From an uncultured Faecalibacterium sp. (GTDB lineage: Bacteria > Bacillota > Clostridia > Oscillospirales > Ruminococcaceae): 20,304 bases of DNA. Every line of letters starts with the position of its first letter. Within the stretch, counting starts at the first letter, position 1. Location: positions 1 through 20,304 of the forward strand of contig CAKTBG010000035.1 in the NCBI GenBank assembly GCA_934533135.1, in the 5' to 3' direction. Below the pieces are notes generated by a model, which worked only from the letters and a program-made list of their open reading frames with translations, ran no database searches and was not told where the DNA came from. Positions 13,840-20,304 of this stretch are shown in pieces. Position numbers and translations under genes: made by a program.

Positions 13840-15015
13840 ATGAAAAAAGCAGTATCCCGTCGAGATTTCATAAAAGGCGCGGCAGTTGTGGCGGCGTCAG
13901 CGGTGTTGGCTGGATGTGACGAAAGTGAAATTCCAAGCGATTCTCAATACCCTTCGAGTTCATCGGAAACACCCGGTTCTTCTATAAGCTCGAGTTCGTC
14001 TAGTTCAAGCACATCCGATTCATCGTCTTCCTCTAACTCGTCGTCCTCGTCGTCAAGTTCGGATTCATCTAAACCTGAACAATCGTCTATTATATGGTCT
14101 ATAGGTACTTTAAAAAACGGCTATGCTGAAATTTCTGGATATGACAATATGAATGGGGCAAAGCCATCCGGAAAAGTTACAATTCCGCAAGAAATAGCAG
14201 GAAGAACAATAATTTCTATTGGCTTTCAGGCACTGAGCAACTGTAAGGAACTTACAGAAGTTGTCCTTCCGAACACAATTATAAGAATCAATGAAGGTGC
14301 ATTCAGTGGATGCACAAAGTTGAAGTCAATCAATTGGCCGACACAGTTGAAATGGATTAAAACGAATGCTTTTCTGGAGACAGCATTGGAAAACATTACG
14401 ATTCCCCCAAATGTGGAAGAAATTGGCGGCAACGCATTTATGAAGTCGCAGCTGAAAAAAGTTCGCTTTGAAGGAAATCCGACATTGGATGCCAGAGTGT
14501 TTGGAGATTGTAAGTATTTAACAGATATAGTCCTTCCGAAGAAGATTAGATCAACGGCATCTTGGCTAAGTGAAACAGCGATACCAACAAGTCTTTTTAG
14601 CGGGTGTATTTCATTAAAGAACATTACGATCCCGGAAAGTGCAACAGAGATTGGTGGAGCTGCATTTGAAGGATGCACCTCGCTCGAATCGGTAGTGATT
14701 GAATCGAAAACAATGTATAGAATCGGGAAAAGTGCTTTTAGCCAATGCTCAAGCTTGAAAAAAGTTGTTATTCCGGAAGGAGTTGGGGGTATAGCATTTA
14801 ATACATTCATAGGAGATAAAAGATTGGAAAAAGTCTATATTCCGGAAACAGTAAAGGAAATTTCAGCGTATGCGTTCCATAATTGTAATAAATTAATGGA
14901 TGTCTATTATGGTGGAACGAAAGAACAATGGTGGAACGTCACAATTGCTTCAAATAATGGTGGTTTATCCAATGCAACAATTCATTATGGTGCATCGACT
15001 ACAGATGTTGGCTAA
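13840..15015 (+). CDS. BspA-like leucine-rich-repeat surface lipoprotein with a serine linker and Tat-type signal
   Basis: A 391-residue cell-surface protein of unknown ligand. The N-terminus combines a twin-arginine motif (SRRDFIK, residues 6-12) with a lipobox (VLAGC, C26), so it is probably a Tat-exported lipoprotein. Residues about 33-83 are a low-complexity linker made mainly of serine. From about residue 100 come LRR_5-type repeats with units like F-x-x-C-x-x-L-x-x-V-x-I-P-x-x-x-x-x-I (for example AFEGCTSLESVVI, AFSQCSSLKKVVIPEG, AFHNCNKLMDVYY). It ends in a GGTKEQWWNVTI cap typical of these proteins. A strong Shine-Dalgarno, AAAGGAGG, lies about 9 bases before the ATG. The gene is clearly AT-richer than the housekeeping genes and uses A/T-ending codons, which suggests transfer. 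BspA-like repeats are linked with binding of host or bacterial surface proteins; no binding partner can be inferred. Confidence 0.88.
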   Translation: MKKAVSRRDFIKGAAVVAASAVLAGCDESEIPSDSQYPSSSSETPGSSISSSSSSSSTSDSSSSSNSSSSSSSSDSSKPEQSSIIWSIGTLKNGYAEISGYDNMNGAKPSGKVTIPQEIAGRTIISIGFQALSNCKELTEVVLPNTIIRINEGAFSGCTKLKSINWPTQLKWIKTNAFLETALENITIPPNVEEIGGNAFMKSQLKKVRFEGNPTLDARVFGDCKYLTDIVLPKKIRSTASWLSETAIPTSLFSGCISLKNITIPESATEIGGAAFEGCTSLESVVIESKTMYRIGKSAFSQCSSLKKVVIPEGVGGIAFNTFIGDKRLEKVYIPETVKEISAYAFHNCNKLMDVYYGGTKEQWWNVTIASNNGGLSNATIHYGASTTDVG

Positions 15016-15041
15016 CAAAAATTTGATTTAAGAAAATGAAC

Positions 15042-15091
15042 ACACCCCGTCCTTAGAAGATACCTTTCAGGTTCTTCCGAGGACGGGGTGT
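15042..15091. terminator. Hairpin between the convergent LRR and Rpn genes
   Basis: ACACCCCGTCCT (15042-15053) pairs perfectly with AGGACGGGGTGT (15080-15091). The inner region also folds, GAAGATACC with GGTTCTTC with one bulge. The T-run after it is poor on the plus strand (TTGATTGTC) and moderate on the minus strand (TTCATTTTCTT). Probably a shared terminator. Confidence 0.65.
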
Positions 15092-15111
15092 TGATTGTCA
15101 TTATGAAACAC

Positions 15112-15927
15112 TCAGGCGGACTTCGGGGACGAAATTGCTTCCCGAACCTGTTCGGGGGTCAATTCGGTTGTATCCGCAATTTTATCGAGGTCGTGTTCGC
15201 CGCGTTCCCAAAGGCGAAGCGCGATGTCCATGCGGGCTTTTGTATCGGCGTCGCTCCGTTCGCGGTCAACAATCGTTTGCATCGTTCTGCACATATCAGC
15301 CACTCCTTCCGCTTCTTCTTTAAAATATCGAACTCTTGCGGCAATTTTTGAATTCTGCATCTGACGATAATCACTGCAATGAAAATCCTGCATCAGTTGA
15401 CCCAGTTCATCACTGCCGCGATAGGAACCATTGACATACAGGATATGCGCTTTATCCTGAAAAAGCTCGCCGGTCTCCTGAATCGTGCGCTCGATGGTGT
15501 AAAGTGGGAGCCGTCGGTTCAAAACATCATTCGCCGTGATAAAGATAATATAGGTTTCAGGAAGCTCCGTGTACTTTTCGCCAGAAGTTGTCAATCTGGA
15601 ATCGAAAAGCGCACTGTTCAATCTTGCACGCTGCGGTGCGGCACCTTGATCGTTCTGCTGTACTTCGATATCATATTGCCGACCGGAAGCATCTACTGCA
15701 TAAATATCCAGACGCACGGAGCGGCCAAATAGGTTGCCGATCGTCAGTTGCGTTGTGGACTGTGTTACTTGCAGGTCGTTACGGCGAAGAATGATGCGCA
15801 AAAGTTCCTGCGTACAATCGGAATCGCCAGCAAAAACCTGTGTCATAAAGGTGTCATCCATGAGGGTGAACTTGCGGATCGCGTTGATACATTCGGCGTT
15901 TTTCTCGGCAAGATTCAAAGGCGGCAC
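15112..15927 (-). CDS. Rpn-family PD-(D/E)XK nuclease / putative transposase
   Basis: A 271-residue protein of the Rpn (recombination-promoting nuclease; PDDEXK_2) family. Seen: the opening FTLMDDTFMTQVF (20-32), and the catalytic core LDIYAVDASGRQYDIEVQQ with D74, E88 and Q90, the D-(x)n-ExQ variant usual for this family. Then come the helix with RARLNSALFDS (101-111), YIIFIT and an ending helical domain (TPEQVREAI). Some members cut DNA and promote recombination; many are isolated genes with no inverted repeats. I see no terminal repeats here. The start is a GTG at 15927 with AGAGGTGA (15934-15941, complement) about 6-9 bases upstream; the nearby ATG at 15934 is out of frame. Intact, no frameshift seen. 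Confidence 0.85.
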   Translation of the reverse strand: MPPLNLAEKNAECINAIRKFTLMDDTFMTQVFAGDSDCTQELLRIILRRNDLQVTQSTTQLTIGNLFGRSVRLDIYAVDASGRQYDIEVQQNDQGAAPQRARLNSALFDSRLTTSGEKYTELPETYIIFITANDVLNRRLPLYTIERTIQETGELFQDKAHILYVNGSYRGSDELGQLMQDFHCSDYRQMQNSKIAARVRYFKEEAEGVADMCRTMQTIVDRERSDADTKARMDIALRLWERGEHDLDKIADTTELTPEQVREAISSPKSA

Positions 15928-15959
15928 GGCACATCACCTCTTTGCATATTTGTGATTCT

Positions 15960-15988
15960 ATATTAACATAGCAACGGAGATTTGACAA
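15960..15988 (-). promoter_or_regulatory. Promoter of the Rpn-like gene
   Basis: Read on the minus strand: TTGTCA (15988-15983), 17-base spacer, TAATAT (15965-15960). It lies between the end of the upstream esterase gene and the Rpn start, so Rpn has its own promoter. I see no terminator hairpin between the esterase stop and this promoter, so read-through is possible. Confidence 0.6.
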
Positions 15989-15994
15989 GAAGAT

Positions 15995-17689
15995 TTATTT
16001 CCACAAACTCCCATTCCCATAGTGCTGGTCGATGGGGTCACTGAACCAGCGACCATTGAGGACATTGCGGATGACGGCGGTTTTGAGGTCGGCCGGGAGG
16101 GTCGTATCCGCATCCATTTGGGCGAGGAGGGCGGCGTCGGAGACGGAGACATCCTTGACCTCAGGATAGGCGGTGGAAGCATCGGCGTCGAGCACCAGCG
16201 TCTGGCGGGTGTCGGGATCCCATGCAGGCCAGAATGGGAGAGAAGAGGCGGAACCGTCCGGTCTGCCGTTGGGGTCGCCGCAGGCGAGGAAGTTTTCGAG
16301 GCAGGCGTTGAACTGCTTGGCCATGGCCTGATACCCGGCGGCGGTGAAGTCAGCATAAGCGTTGAAGCTGTTCTCGCGGGAGAGCATGGGCACGAAGATG
16401 CCGTGGAAAGAGCCGAGGGGCGGCAGGGGCGTGCGGCTGTGGTCGGAGCCGTACTCGACCTGACAGCAGTAGACCGGTGCGCCGGACCGGGGCGCGACCG
16501 TCTCCGCACTGGCCTCAGCGTTGAAGCGGCGATAGAAAGCCGAACCGTAGCGGGAGGCGAACTGTTTGGCGGCACTGCGCGCAGCGGCGGTGTAGTTCTG
16601 GGCGGCTTCGCTGGCAAACCAGCCGTCGTAGAGGGCAAAGGCACTGAACTCGGTGCTGCCGGTCAGGAGCAGGAGCGGCACTTGGTGGAGCGTTCCGGCG
16701 GCGAACCCGGCTTTGGGGAGCACCACATCGTCGGCGTACAGGTGAGGGAAGACGCTCATCCGGAGGGCAGCGTGGGGCATCCGGGAAGCGATGCGGGAGG
16801 GCTCCACGCTGCACAGCCATTCCCGAACTGCGGCATCCGGGGTCAGCAGCCCTGCAAAGGCGGCGTTTTCGTCGGCGAAGCGGCCGTCCTCCACAGCCAG
16901 CGGTGCCAGTGCCGCGGCGATCTGCCGGGCAGCGGCATCCGGATCAGAGAAGGTGATGCCGCCCGAGAAGGAGATGGCCTTCTGGAACCGCCCCGCAAAG
17001 AGCGGGCTGGTCAGGCAGGCCATCACGTTCCGGCCGCCCGCCGAAAAGCCCGAGAGGGTGATGTTGGCCGGGTCGCCGCCAAACGCAGAGATGTTCTCAC
17101 GCACCCAGTCCAGAGCCTTGGCAATGTCCAGCAGGGCAAAGTTGCCGGTGTCGCCGTCCTCGGGGCAGAGGGCGGGCAGGCTGTTGAACCCGAACAGGCC
17201 GAGACGGTAGTTGAGAGAGACGAAAACGCAGCCGTCGTTTTCCACCAGATCGCCGCCCGGAAGCTCGAGTGAGTCGCCGGTCTGGTTGTTTCCGCCGTGG
17301 AGATAGACCAGCACCGGGCGGCTTTGCGCGGACGGCACGGAATACACATCCAGCCGCAGGCAGTCTTCGGTGCCGATGGGCGCGGAGGAAACCTGATAGG
17401 CGGCCGGGGCAGGGGCGGTGCAGTCCAGCGGATCCGTCCAGCCGGCGGGCTCCTGCGGGGCGCGCCAGCGGGCGTCGCCGACCGGGGCGGCTGCGTAGGG
17501 GATGCCGTACCAGACGAGATGGCTGCCCTGCGCTTTGCCCTGCACCGGGCCGTATTGGGTCGGGCAAAGCGCAGAGACGGCGGCGGCTCCGGCGGCAGGC
17601 GCGGCGGCTTCGGCAGACAGCGGGAATGCAGCGGCTGCTGCGGCAGCGGCTCCGCTTTTTAAAAATGTGCGGCGAGAAATGTTTTCCAT
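15995..17689 (-). CDS. Tat-exported type B carboxylesterase
   Basis: A 564-residue secreted esterase of the carboxylesterase type B/para-nitrobenzyl esterase family, hydrolysing carboxylic esters. Signal: SRRTFLKS (residues 5-12), an alanine-rich hydrophobic stretch, and a possible SAEA-AAP cleavage. Numbered from the chosen start: oxyanion HGG (131-133), S216 in the GFSAGG nucleophile elbow, E347 in GSTEF and H429 in GSFHG as the Ser-Glu-His triad. The LNYRLGLFGF and NFALLDIAKALDWVRENI blocks before the nucleophile are diagnostic. The ATG at 17689 is preferred over a TTG at 17728 because AAAGGA lies about 8 bases upstream and the Tat motif follows at once. It is GC-rich like the housekeeping genes. 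Its promoter and a repeat-bearing leader lie upstream. The natural substrate (dietary or xylan-linked esters, lipids) cannot be told. Confidence 0.92.
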   Translation of the reverse strand: MENISRRTFLKSGAAAAAAAAFPLSAEAAAPAAGAAAVSALCPTQYGPVQGKAQGSHLVWYGIPYAAAPVGDARWRAPQEPAGWTDPLDCTAPAPAAYQVSSAPIGTEDCLRLDVYSVPSAQSRPVLVYLHGGNNQTGDSLELPGGDLVENDGCVFVSLNYRLGLFGFNSLPALCPEDGDTGNFALLDIAKALDWVRENISAFGGDPANITLSGFSAGGRNVMACLTSPLFAGRFQKAISFSGGITFSDPDAAARQIAAALAPLAVEDGRFADENAAFAGLLTPDAAVREWLCSVEPSRIASRMPHAALRMSVFPHLYADDVVLPKAGFAAGTLHQVPLLLLTGSTEFSAFALYDGWFASEAAQNYTAAARSAAKQFASRYGSAFYRRFNAEASAETVAPRSGAPVYCCQVEYGSDHSRTPLPPLGSFHGIFVPMLSRENSFNAYADFTAAGYQAMAKQFNACLENFLACGDPNGRPDGSASSLPFWPAWDPDTRQTLVLDADASTAYPEVKDVSVSDAALLAQMDADTTLPADLKTAVIRNVLNGRWFSDPIDQHYGNGSLWK

Positions 17690-17725
17690 GGTGAGATCCT
17701 TTGCTTTAAGAGTTGAAAATTTTGC

Positions 17726-17779
17726 CAAAGGCTCTCCTACAAGGAGAGCTGTCGAGCGAATGCGAGACTGAGAGGTTGT
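17726..17779. repeat. Small palindromic intergenic repeat, probably dispersed
   Basis: A block beginning CAAAGGCTCTCC and ending GACTGAGAGGTTGT. It contains a hairpin GCTCTCC (17731-17737)-TACAA-GGAGAGC (17743-17749), followed by GAGAGG complementary to the left end (CTCTCC). I remember blocks of this form (GGCTCTCC...GGAGAGCTGTC...GACTGAGAGG) as a very common MITE/REP-like intergenic element in Faecalibacterium and relatives. Only one copy is visible here. It lies inside the predicted 5' UTR of the esterase gene. Confidence 0.55.
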
Positions 17780-17819
17780 ATAAGATGCAGGCTTTGGAAA
17801 ATCCTGAACGATTGTTTCC

Positions 17820-17847
17820 AGTATACCAGCTGCATCCCGGATTGCAA
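17820..17847 (-). promoter_or_regulatory. Promoter of the carboxylesterase gene
   Basis: Read on the minus strand: TTGCAA (17847-17842), 16-base spacer, TATACT (17825-17820) with extended TGG. The predicted start near 17813 gives a leader of about 124 bases that includes the palindromic repeat at 17726-17779. Confidence 0.65.
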
Positions 17848-17880
17848 CCTTGTGGAAATGGAAAACTGTAAAAATTTTTC

Positions 17881-17909
17881 TTGCTTTTTACGTTGGTTTC
17901 TGTTATACT
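17881..17909 (+). promoter_or_regulatory. Promoter of rpsO
   Basis: TTGCTT (17881-17886), 17-base spacer, TATACT (17904-17909). The predicted start near 17916 gives a leader of about 100 bases. Confidence 0.7.
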
Positions 17910-17922
17910 AGCCCTGTTACCG

Positions 17923-18012
17923 CGGTACGGGGCTGGGAGTATGCCCGTTTGTGGGAGTACCGAGTTCCCGCTGCTGTGCCGACGGCAAATAAAATTTGAA
18001 TAAAGAGGTACT
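17923..18012 (+). promoter_or_regulatory. Structured rpsO leader, candidate S15 autoregulatory pseudoknot
   Basis: CGGTAC (17923-17928) pairs with GTACCG (17957-17962). GTGGGA (17951-17956) pairs with TCCCGC (17966-17971). The second half of the first stem lies in the loop of the second, which is an H-type pseudoknot with no gap between stems. A small GGGC/GCCC hairpin (17930-17933/17943-17946) can fill the connecting loop. AGTACC (17956-17961) could instead pair with GGTACT (18007-18012) at the ribosome-binding site, giving an on/off choice. S15 represses its own mRNA through such structures in other bacteria; here this is inference from hand folding. Confidence 0.5.
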
Positions 18013-18017
18013 GTACT

Positions 18018-18272
18018 ATGAACAAGCAGGAAGTTATGGCCAAAGTCGCTCTGACCGAGAAGGACACTGGCTCCCCCGAGGTTCAGGTCGCTCTGCTGAC
18101 CGCTCACATCAACGAGCTGAACGAGCACCTGAAGAAGAACCCGAACGATCACCACAGCCGCCGTGGTCTGATGAAGATGGTTGGCCGCCGCCGCAATCTG
18201 CTGGCCTACCTCCAGAAGAAGGACATCGAGCGTTACCGTGCTCTGATCGCAACCCTGGGTCTGCGTAAGTAA
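18018..18272 (+). CDS. rpsO: 30S ribosomal protein S15
   Basis: An 84-residue small-subunit protein that binds the 16S rRNA central domain early in assembly. Signature blocks seen: [18 protein letters not shown] (14-31), then [21 protein letters not shown] and [21 protein letters not shown], ending ATLGLRK. It is about five residues shorter than the usual 89, all at the N-terminus, which starts [12 protein letters not shown]. The ATG at 18018 follows AGAGGTA by about 9 bases. It has its own promoter and terminator, and pnp follows as in most bacteria. Confidence 0.97.
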   Translation: MNKQEVMAKVALTEKDTGSPEVQVALLTAHINELNEHLKKNPNDHHSRRGLMKMVGRRRNLLAYLQKKDIERYRALIATLGLRK

Positions 18273-18282
18273 TAGAAAACAG

Positions 18283-18320
18283 AGGGCAGGTACCGCATTG
18301 GTGCCTGCCCTTTGCTTTTT
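18283..18320 (+). terminator. Intrinsic terminator of rpsO
   Basis: AGGGCAGGTACC (18283-18294) pairs with GGTGCCTGCCCT (18300-18311), with one T-G wobble and a GCATT loop, followed by TTGCTTTTT. It separates rpsO from pnp, possibly with partial read-through since I see no convincing separate pnp promoter. Confidence 0.85.
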
Positions 18321-18345
18321 GTGTAGTATACAAGAACAACAGGCC

Positions 18346-18418
18346 GCTGCTGCGTGTTGCAGCAGTAAATCGAACGCCTGTGCCGCGGCCAAAAACGGCA
18401 CGGACGCTGGATTTATTG
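18346..18418 (+). promoter_or_regulatory. Structured pnp leader
   Basis: Two overlapping hairpins lie in the rpsO-pnp gap. CTGCTGC (18347-18353)-GTGTT-GCAGCAG (18359-18365) is one. The other is an interrupted long stem: CAGTAAATC (18363-18371) with GATTTATTG (18410-18418), CC (18377-18378) with GG (18402-18403), and GTGCCG (18380-18385) with CGGCAC (18396-18401). They share CAG at 18363-18365. In E. coli pnp is autoregulated through RNase III cutting of a leader stem; a similar use here is inference. The rest of the 216-base gap holds the rpsO terminator and the pnp Shine-Dalgarno. Confidence 0.5.
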
Positions 18419-18487
18419 CTCTGATGCGCGGCGGGCAGCCTTTTGGAAGAATATAAACCCGTAAGAAGGACAAAGGAGGCAAACCCA

Positions 18488-20304
18488 ATGGCAATTGAAT
18501 TTGGTTCCCGCAAAGAGACCTTTGAAAACTTCAAGGTCTACGAGACCGAACTGGCCGGACGTCCGTTCAAGGTCGAGATGGGCAAGATGTGCGGTCTGTC
18601 CAACGCCAGCGCACTGATCCGCTACGGCGAGACCTGTGTGATGTGCAACGTCGTCATGAGCCCCAAGCCCCGCGAGGGCGTCGATTTCTTCCCCCTGAAC
18701 GTGGAGTATGAGGAAAAGCTCTACGCTGCAGGCCGCATCCCCGGCAGCTTTATGCGCCGCGAGGGGCGTCCCGGCGAGCGCGCCATCCTCACCAGCCGCG
18801 TGGTGGACCGCCCCATGCGCCCGTTGTTCCCCAAGGAGATGCGGAACGATGTCTGCATCACCATGACCGTCATGAGCCTTGACCCCGATTGCAGCCCCGA
18901 GATCGCCGGTATGATCGGTGCTTCTCTGGTCACTGCTGTTTCCGAGATCCCCTGGAACGGCCCCATCGGCGGCGTGCAGGTCGGTCTGGTGGACGGCGAG
19001 ATCGTCCTGAACCCCACGCAGGAGCAGCGTCGCAAGAGCGACCTTGCCCTGACCGTTGCTGCCACCATGGACAAGATCGTCATGATCGAGGCCGGTGCCA
19101 ACGAGGTGGACGAGGACACCATGCTCAACGCCATCAAGACGGCGCACGTGGAGATCAAGAAGATCATCACCTTCATCAACGGCATCGTCGCCGAGCGCGG
19201 CAAGCCGAAGATCGATTTTCAGGTGGTCGGTCTGGATATGGACGTGTTCCACGCCATCAAGGACCAGTATCTGGACGACTTCAAGGCCGCGATGGATACC
19301 GATGACAAGAATGTGCGCGACGCCGCTCTGCTGCCCATCATGGACAAGATCGCCGAAGCGTATCCCGACCTGACGCCGGCCGACCTCGACCTCGTCAGCT
19401 ATAAGATGCAGAAGTACGTCGTCCGCCGCTGGCTGCTGGATGAGGGCAAGCGCGTGGACGGCCGCGGCATCAATGAGATCCGCCCGCTGGCAGCCGAAGT
19501 CGGCATCCTGCCCCGCGTCCATGGCTCCGGTATGTTCACCCGCGGCCAGACGCAGGTGCTCACCGTCTGCACGCTGGGCGGCACCAAGGACAACCAGCTG
19601 ATGGACGACCTGACCGACGAGCAGACCAAGCGTTACATCCACCACTACAACTTCCCGCCGTACTCGGTCGGCGAGGCACGCGCACCCCGCAGCCCCGGCC
19701 GCCGCGAGATCGGCCACGGCGCACTGGCCGAGCGTGCGCTGGTGCCCGTGCTGCCTTCGCTGGAAGAGTTCCCCTACACCATCCGCTGTGTCTCCGAGGT
19801 CCTGAGCTCCAACGGCTCCACCTCGCAGGCTTCCATCTGCGGCTCTACGCTGGCTCTGATGGACGCGGGTGTGCCCATCAAGGCTCCGGTCGCCGGCATC
19901 TCCTGCGGCCTGATCACCGAGGGCGACCGCTGGATGACCATGCTGGACATTCAGGGCGTTGAGGACTTCCACGGCGATATGGACTTCAAGGTGGGCGGTA
20001 CCCGCAAGGGCATCACCGCCATCCAGATGGACATCAAGATCGACGGCCTGACCTACGACATCATTGCCGAGGCCTTCGAGAAGTGCCGCAAGGGCCGCCT
20101 GTATATTCTGGACGAGATCATCAAGCCGGTGATCGCAGAGCCCCGCCACGAGCTGAGCCGCTACGCACCCAAGATGTTCAGCATGATGATCCCCACCGAT
20201 AAGATCAAGGACGTCATCGGCAAGGGCGGCAAGGTCATTCAGGACATCTGCGCCACCTGCAACTGCAAGATCGACGTGCAGGAGGACGGCCATGTGTTCG
20301 TCTC
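18488..20304 (+). CDS. pnp: Polyribonucleotide nucleotidyltransferase (PNPase), 3' end cut by window
   Basis: A phosphorolytic 3'-to-5' exoribonuclease of RNA decay. About 605 codons are visible; a full protein is about 700 residues, so only the end of KH and the S1 domain are missing. Seen: first RNase PH domain (FFPLNVEYEEKLYAAGRIPGSF, SRVVDRPMRPLFP), a central helical domain, second RNase PH domain (GKRVDGRGINEIRPL, HGSGMFTRGQTQVLT, SSNGSTSQASICG, and the catalytic aspartates in DFHGDMDFKVGG), then KH with IKDVIGKGGKVIQDI near the end. AAAGGAGG lies about 8 bases before the ATG at 18488. No stop or frameshift occurs before the window edge. Confidence 0.97.
   Translation, partial: MAIEFGSRKETFENFKVYETELAGRPFKVEMGKMCGLSNASALIRYGETCVMCNVVMSPKPREGVDFFPLNVEYEEKLYAAGRIPGSFMRREGRPGERAILTSRVVDRPMRPLFPKEMRNDVCITMTVMSLDPDCSPEIAGMIGASLVTAVSEIPWNGPIGGVQVGLVDGEIVLNPTQEQRRKSDLALTVAATMDKIVMIEAGANEVDEDTMLNAIKTAHVEIKKIITFINGIVAERGKPKIDFQVVGLDMDVFHAIKDQYLDDFKAAMDTDDKNVRDAALLPIMDKIAEAYPDLTPADLDLVSYKMQKYVVRRWLLDEGKRVDGRGINEIRPLAAEVGILPRVHGSGMFTRGQTQVLTVCTLGGTKDNQLMDDLTDEQTKRYIHHYNFPPYSVGEARAPRSPGRREIGHGALAERALVPVLPSLEEFPYTIRCVSEVLSSNGSTSQASICGSTLALMDAGVPIKAPVAGISCGLITEGDRWMTMLDIQGVEDFHGDMDFKVGGTRKGITAIQMDIKIDGLTYDIIAEAFEKCRKGRLYILDEIIKPVIAEPRHELSRYAPKMFSMMIPTDKIKDVIGKGGKVIQDICATCNCKIDVQEDGHVFV

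Noticed and set aside
13979..14080. Serine-codon tract considered as a tandem DNA repeat or microsatellite
   Set aside because: The bases are not periodic beyond the codon level: all six serine codons are mixed, so it is a protein-level low-complexity linker.
15112..15994. Rpn gene considered as part of a complete insertion sequence
   Set aside because: No terminal inverted repeats or target-site duplications could be seen at either side; it has an ordinary promoter and terminator context.
16022..17272. A 416-codon plus-strand open frame opposite the carboxylesterase
   Set aside because: Gly/Glu/Val/Arg-rich antisense shadow; the minus-strand frame has the full catalytic triad, signal peptide and promoter.
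18413..20293. A 626-codon open frame on the minus strand opposite pnp
   Set aside because: Shadow of PNPase with the same biased Asp/Val/His/Leu composition and no recognisable fold. The plus-strand frame carries all PNPase motifs.

Overview
The window looks like the chromosome of a GC-rich clostridial gut bacterium. My best guess is Faecalibacterium or a close relative in the Oscillospiraceae/Ruminococcaceae. The reasons are the Firmicutes-type rimP-nusA-ylxR-ylxQ-infB-rbfA cluster, Gram-positive-style Shine-Dalgarno sequences (AGGAGG) before most genes, sigma-A promoters with 16-17 bp spacers, a Firmicutes holin-like mini-toxin, and an intergenic palindrome of a kind I remember as abundant in Faecalibacterium genomes. 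The organism call is inference from memory; no search was run.

Layout. (1) 1-1528: glycyl-tRNA synthetase with a clean intrinsic terminator. (2) 1529-3376: an AT-richer gene for a Tat-exported protein that joins a serine esterase domain to a metallo-beta-lactamase-fold domain, behind an AT-rich promoter with repeated palindromes. (3) 3411-3797: a compact locus with a 32-codon membrane peptide on the minus strand and a convergent promoter for a short antisense RNA. The two share a bidirectional terminator, and their 5' ends are nearly the same. It looks like a type I toxin-antitoxin module. (4) 3848-5089: an M29 aminopeptidase with all metal ligands. (5) 5105-13334: one long housekeeping operon, rimP-nusA-rnpM-ylxQ-infB-rbfA-nrnA-truB-ribF, with one clear promoter, a leader hairpin, mostly short gaps or overlaps, and a terminator after ribF. 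It couples transcription elongation, translation initiation, ribosome maturation, tRNA modification and flavin synthesis. (6) 13341-17689: an accessory block inserted between ribF and rpsO-pnp, which are usually adjacent in Firmicutes. It holds an XRE regulator, a divergent AT-rich Tat-type lipoprotein with a serine linker and BspA-like leucine-rich repeats, an Rpn/PD-(D/E)XK nuclease, and a Tat-exported type B carboxylesterase. (7) 17881-20304: rpsO and pnp (cut by the window end), each behind a structured leader. The rpsO leader can form an H-type pseudoknot, and the pnp leader can form a long interrupted hairpin.

The best candidates for something undescribed are the toxin/antisense locus at 3411-3797, the esterase-MBL fusion with its repeat-bearing promoter, and the two ribosomal/RNase leaders. 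Three of the four larger accessory proteins (fusion, LRR lipoprotein, esterase) carry SRRxF Tat signals, so a working Tat pathway and a shared cell-surface role are likely.
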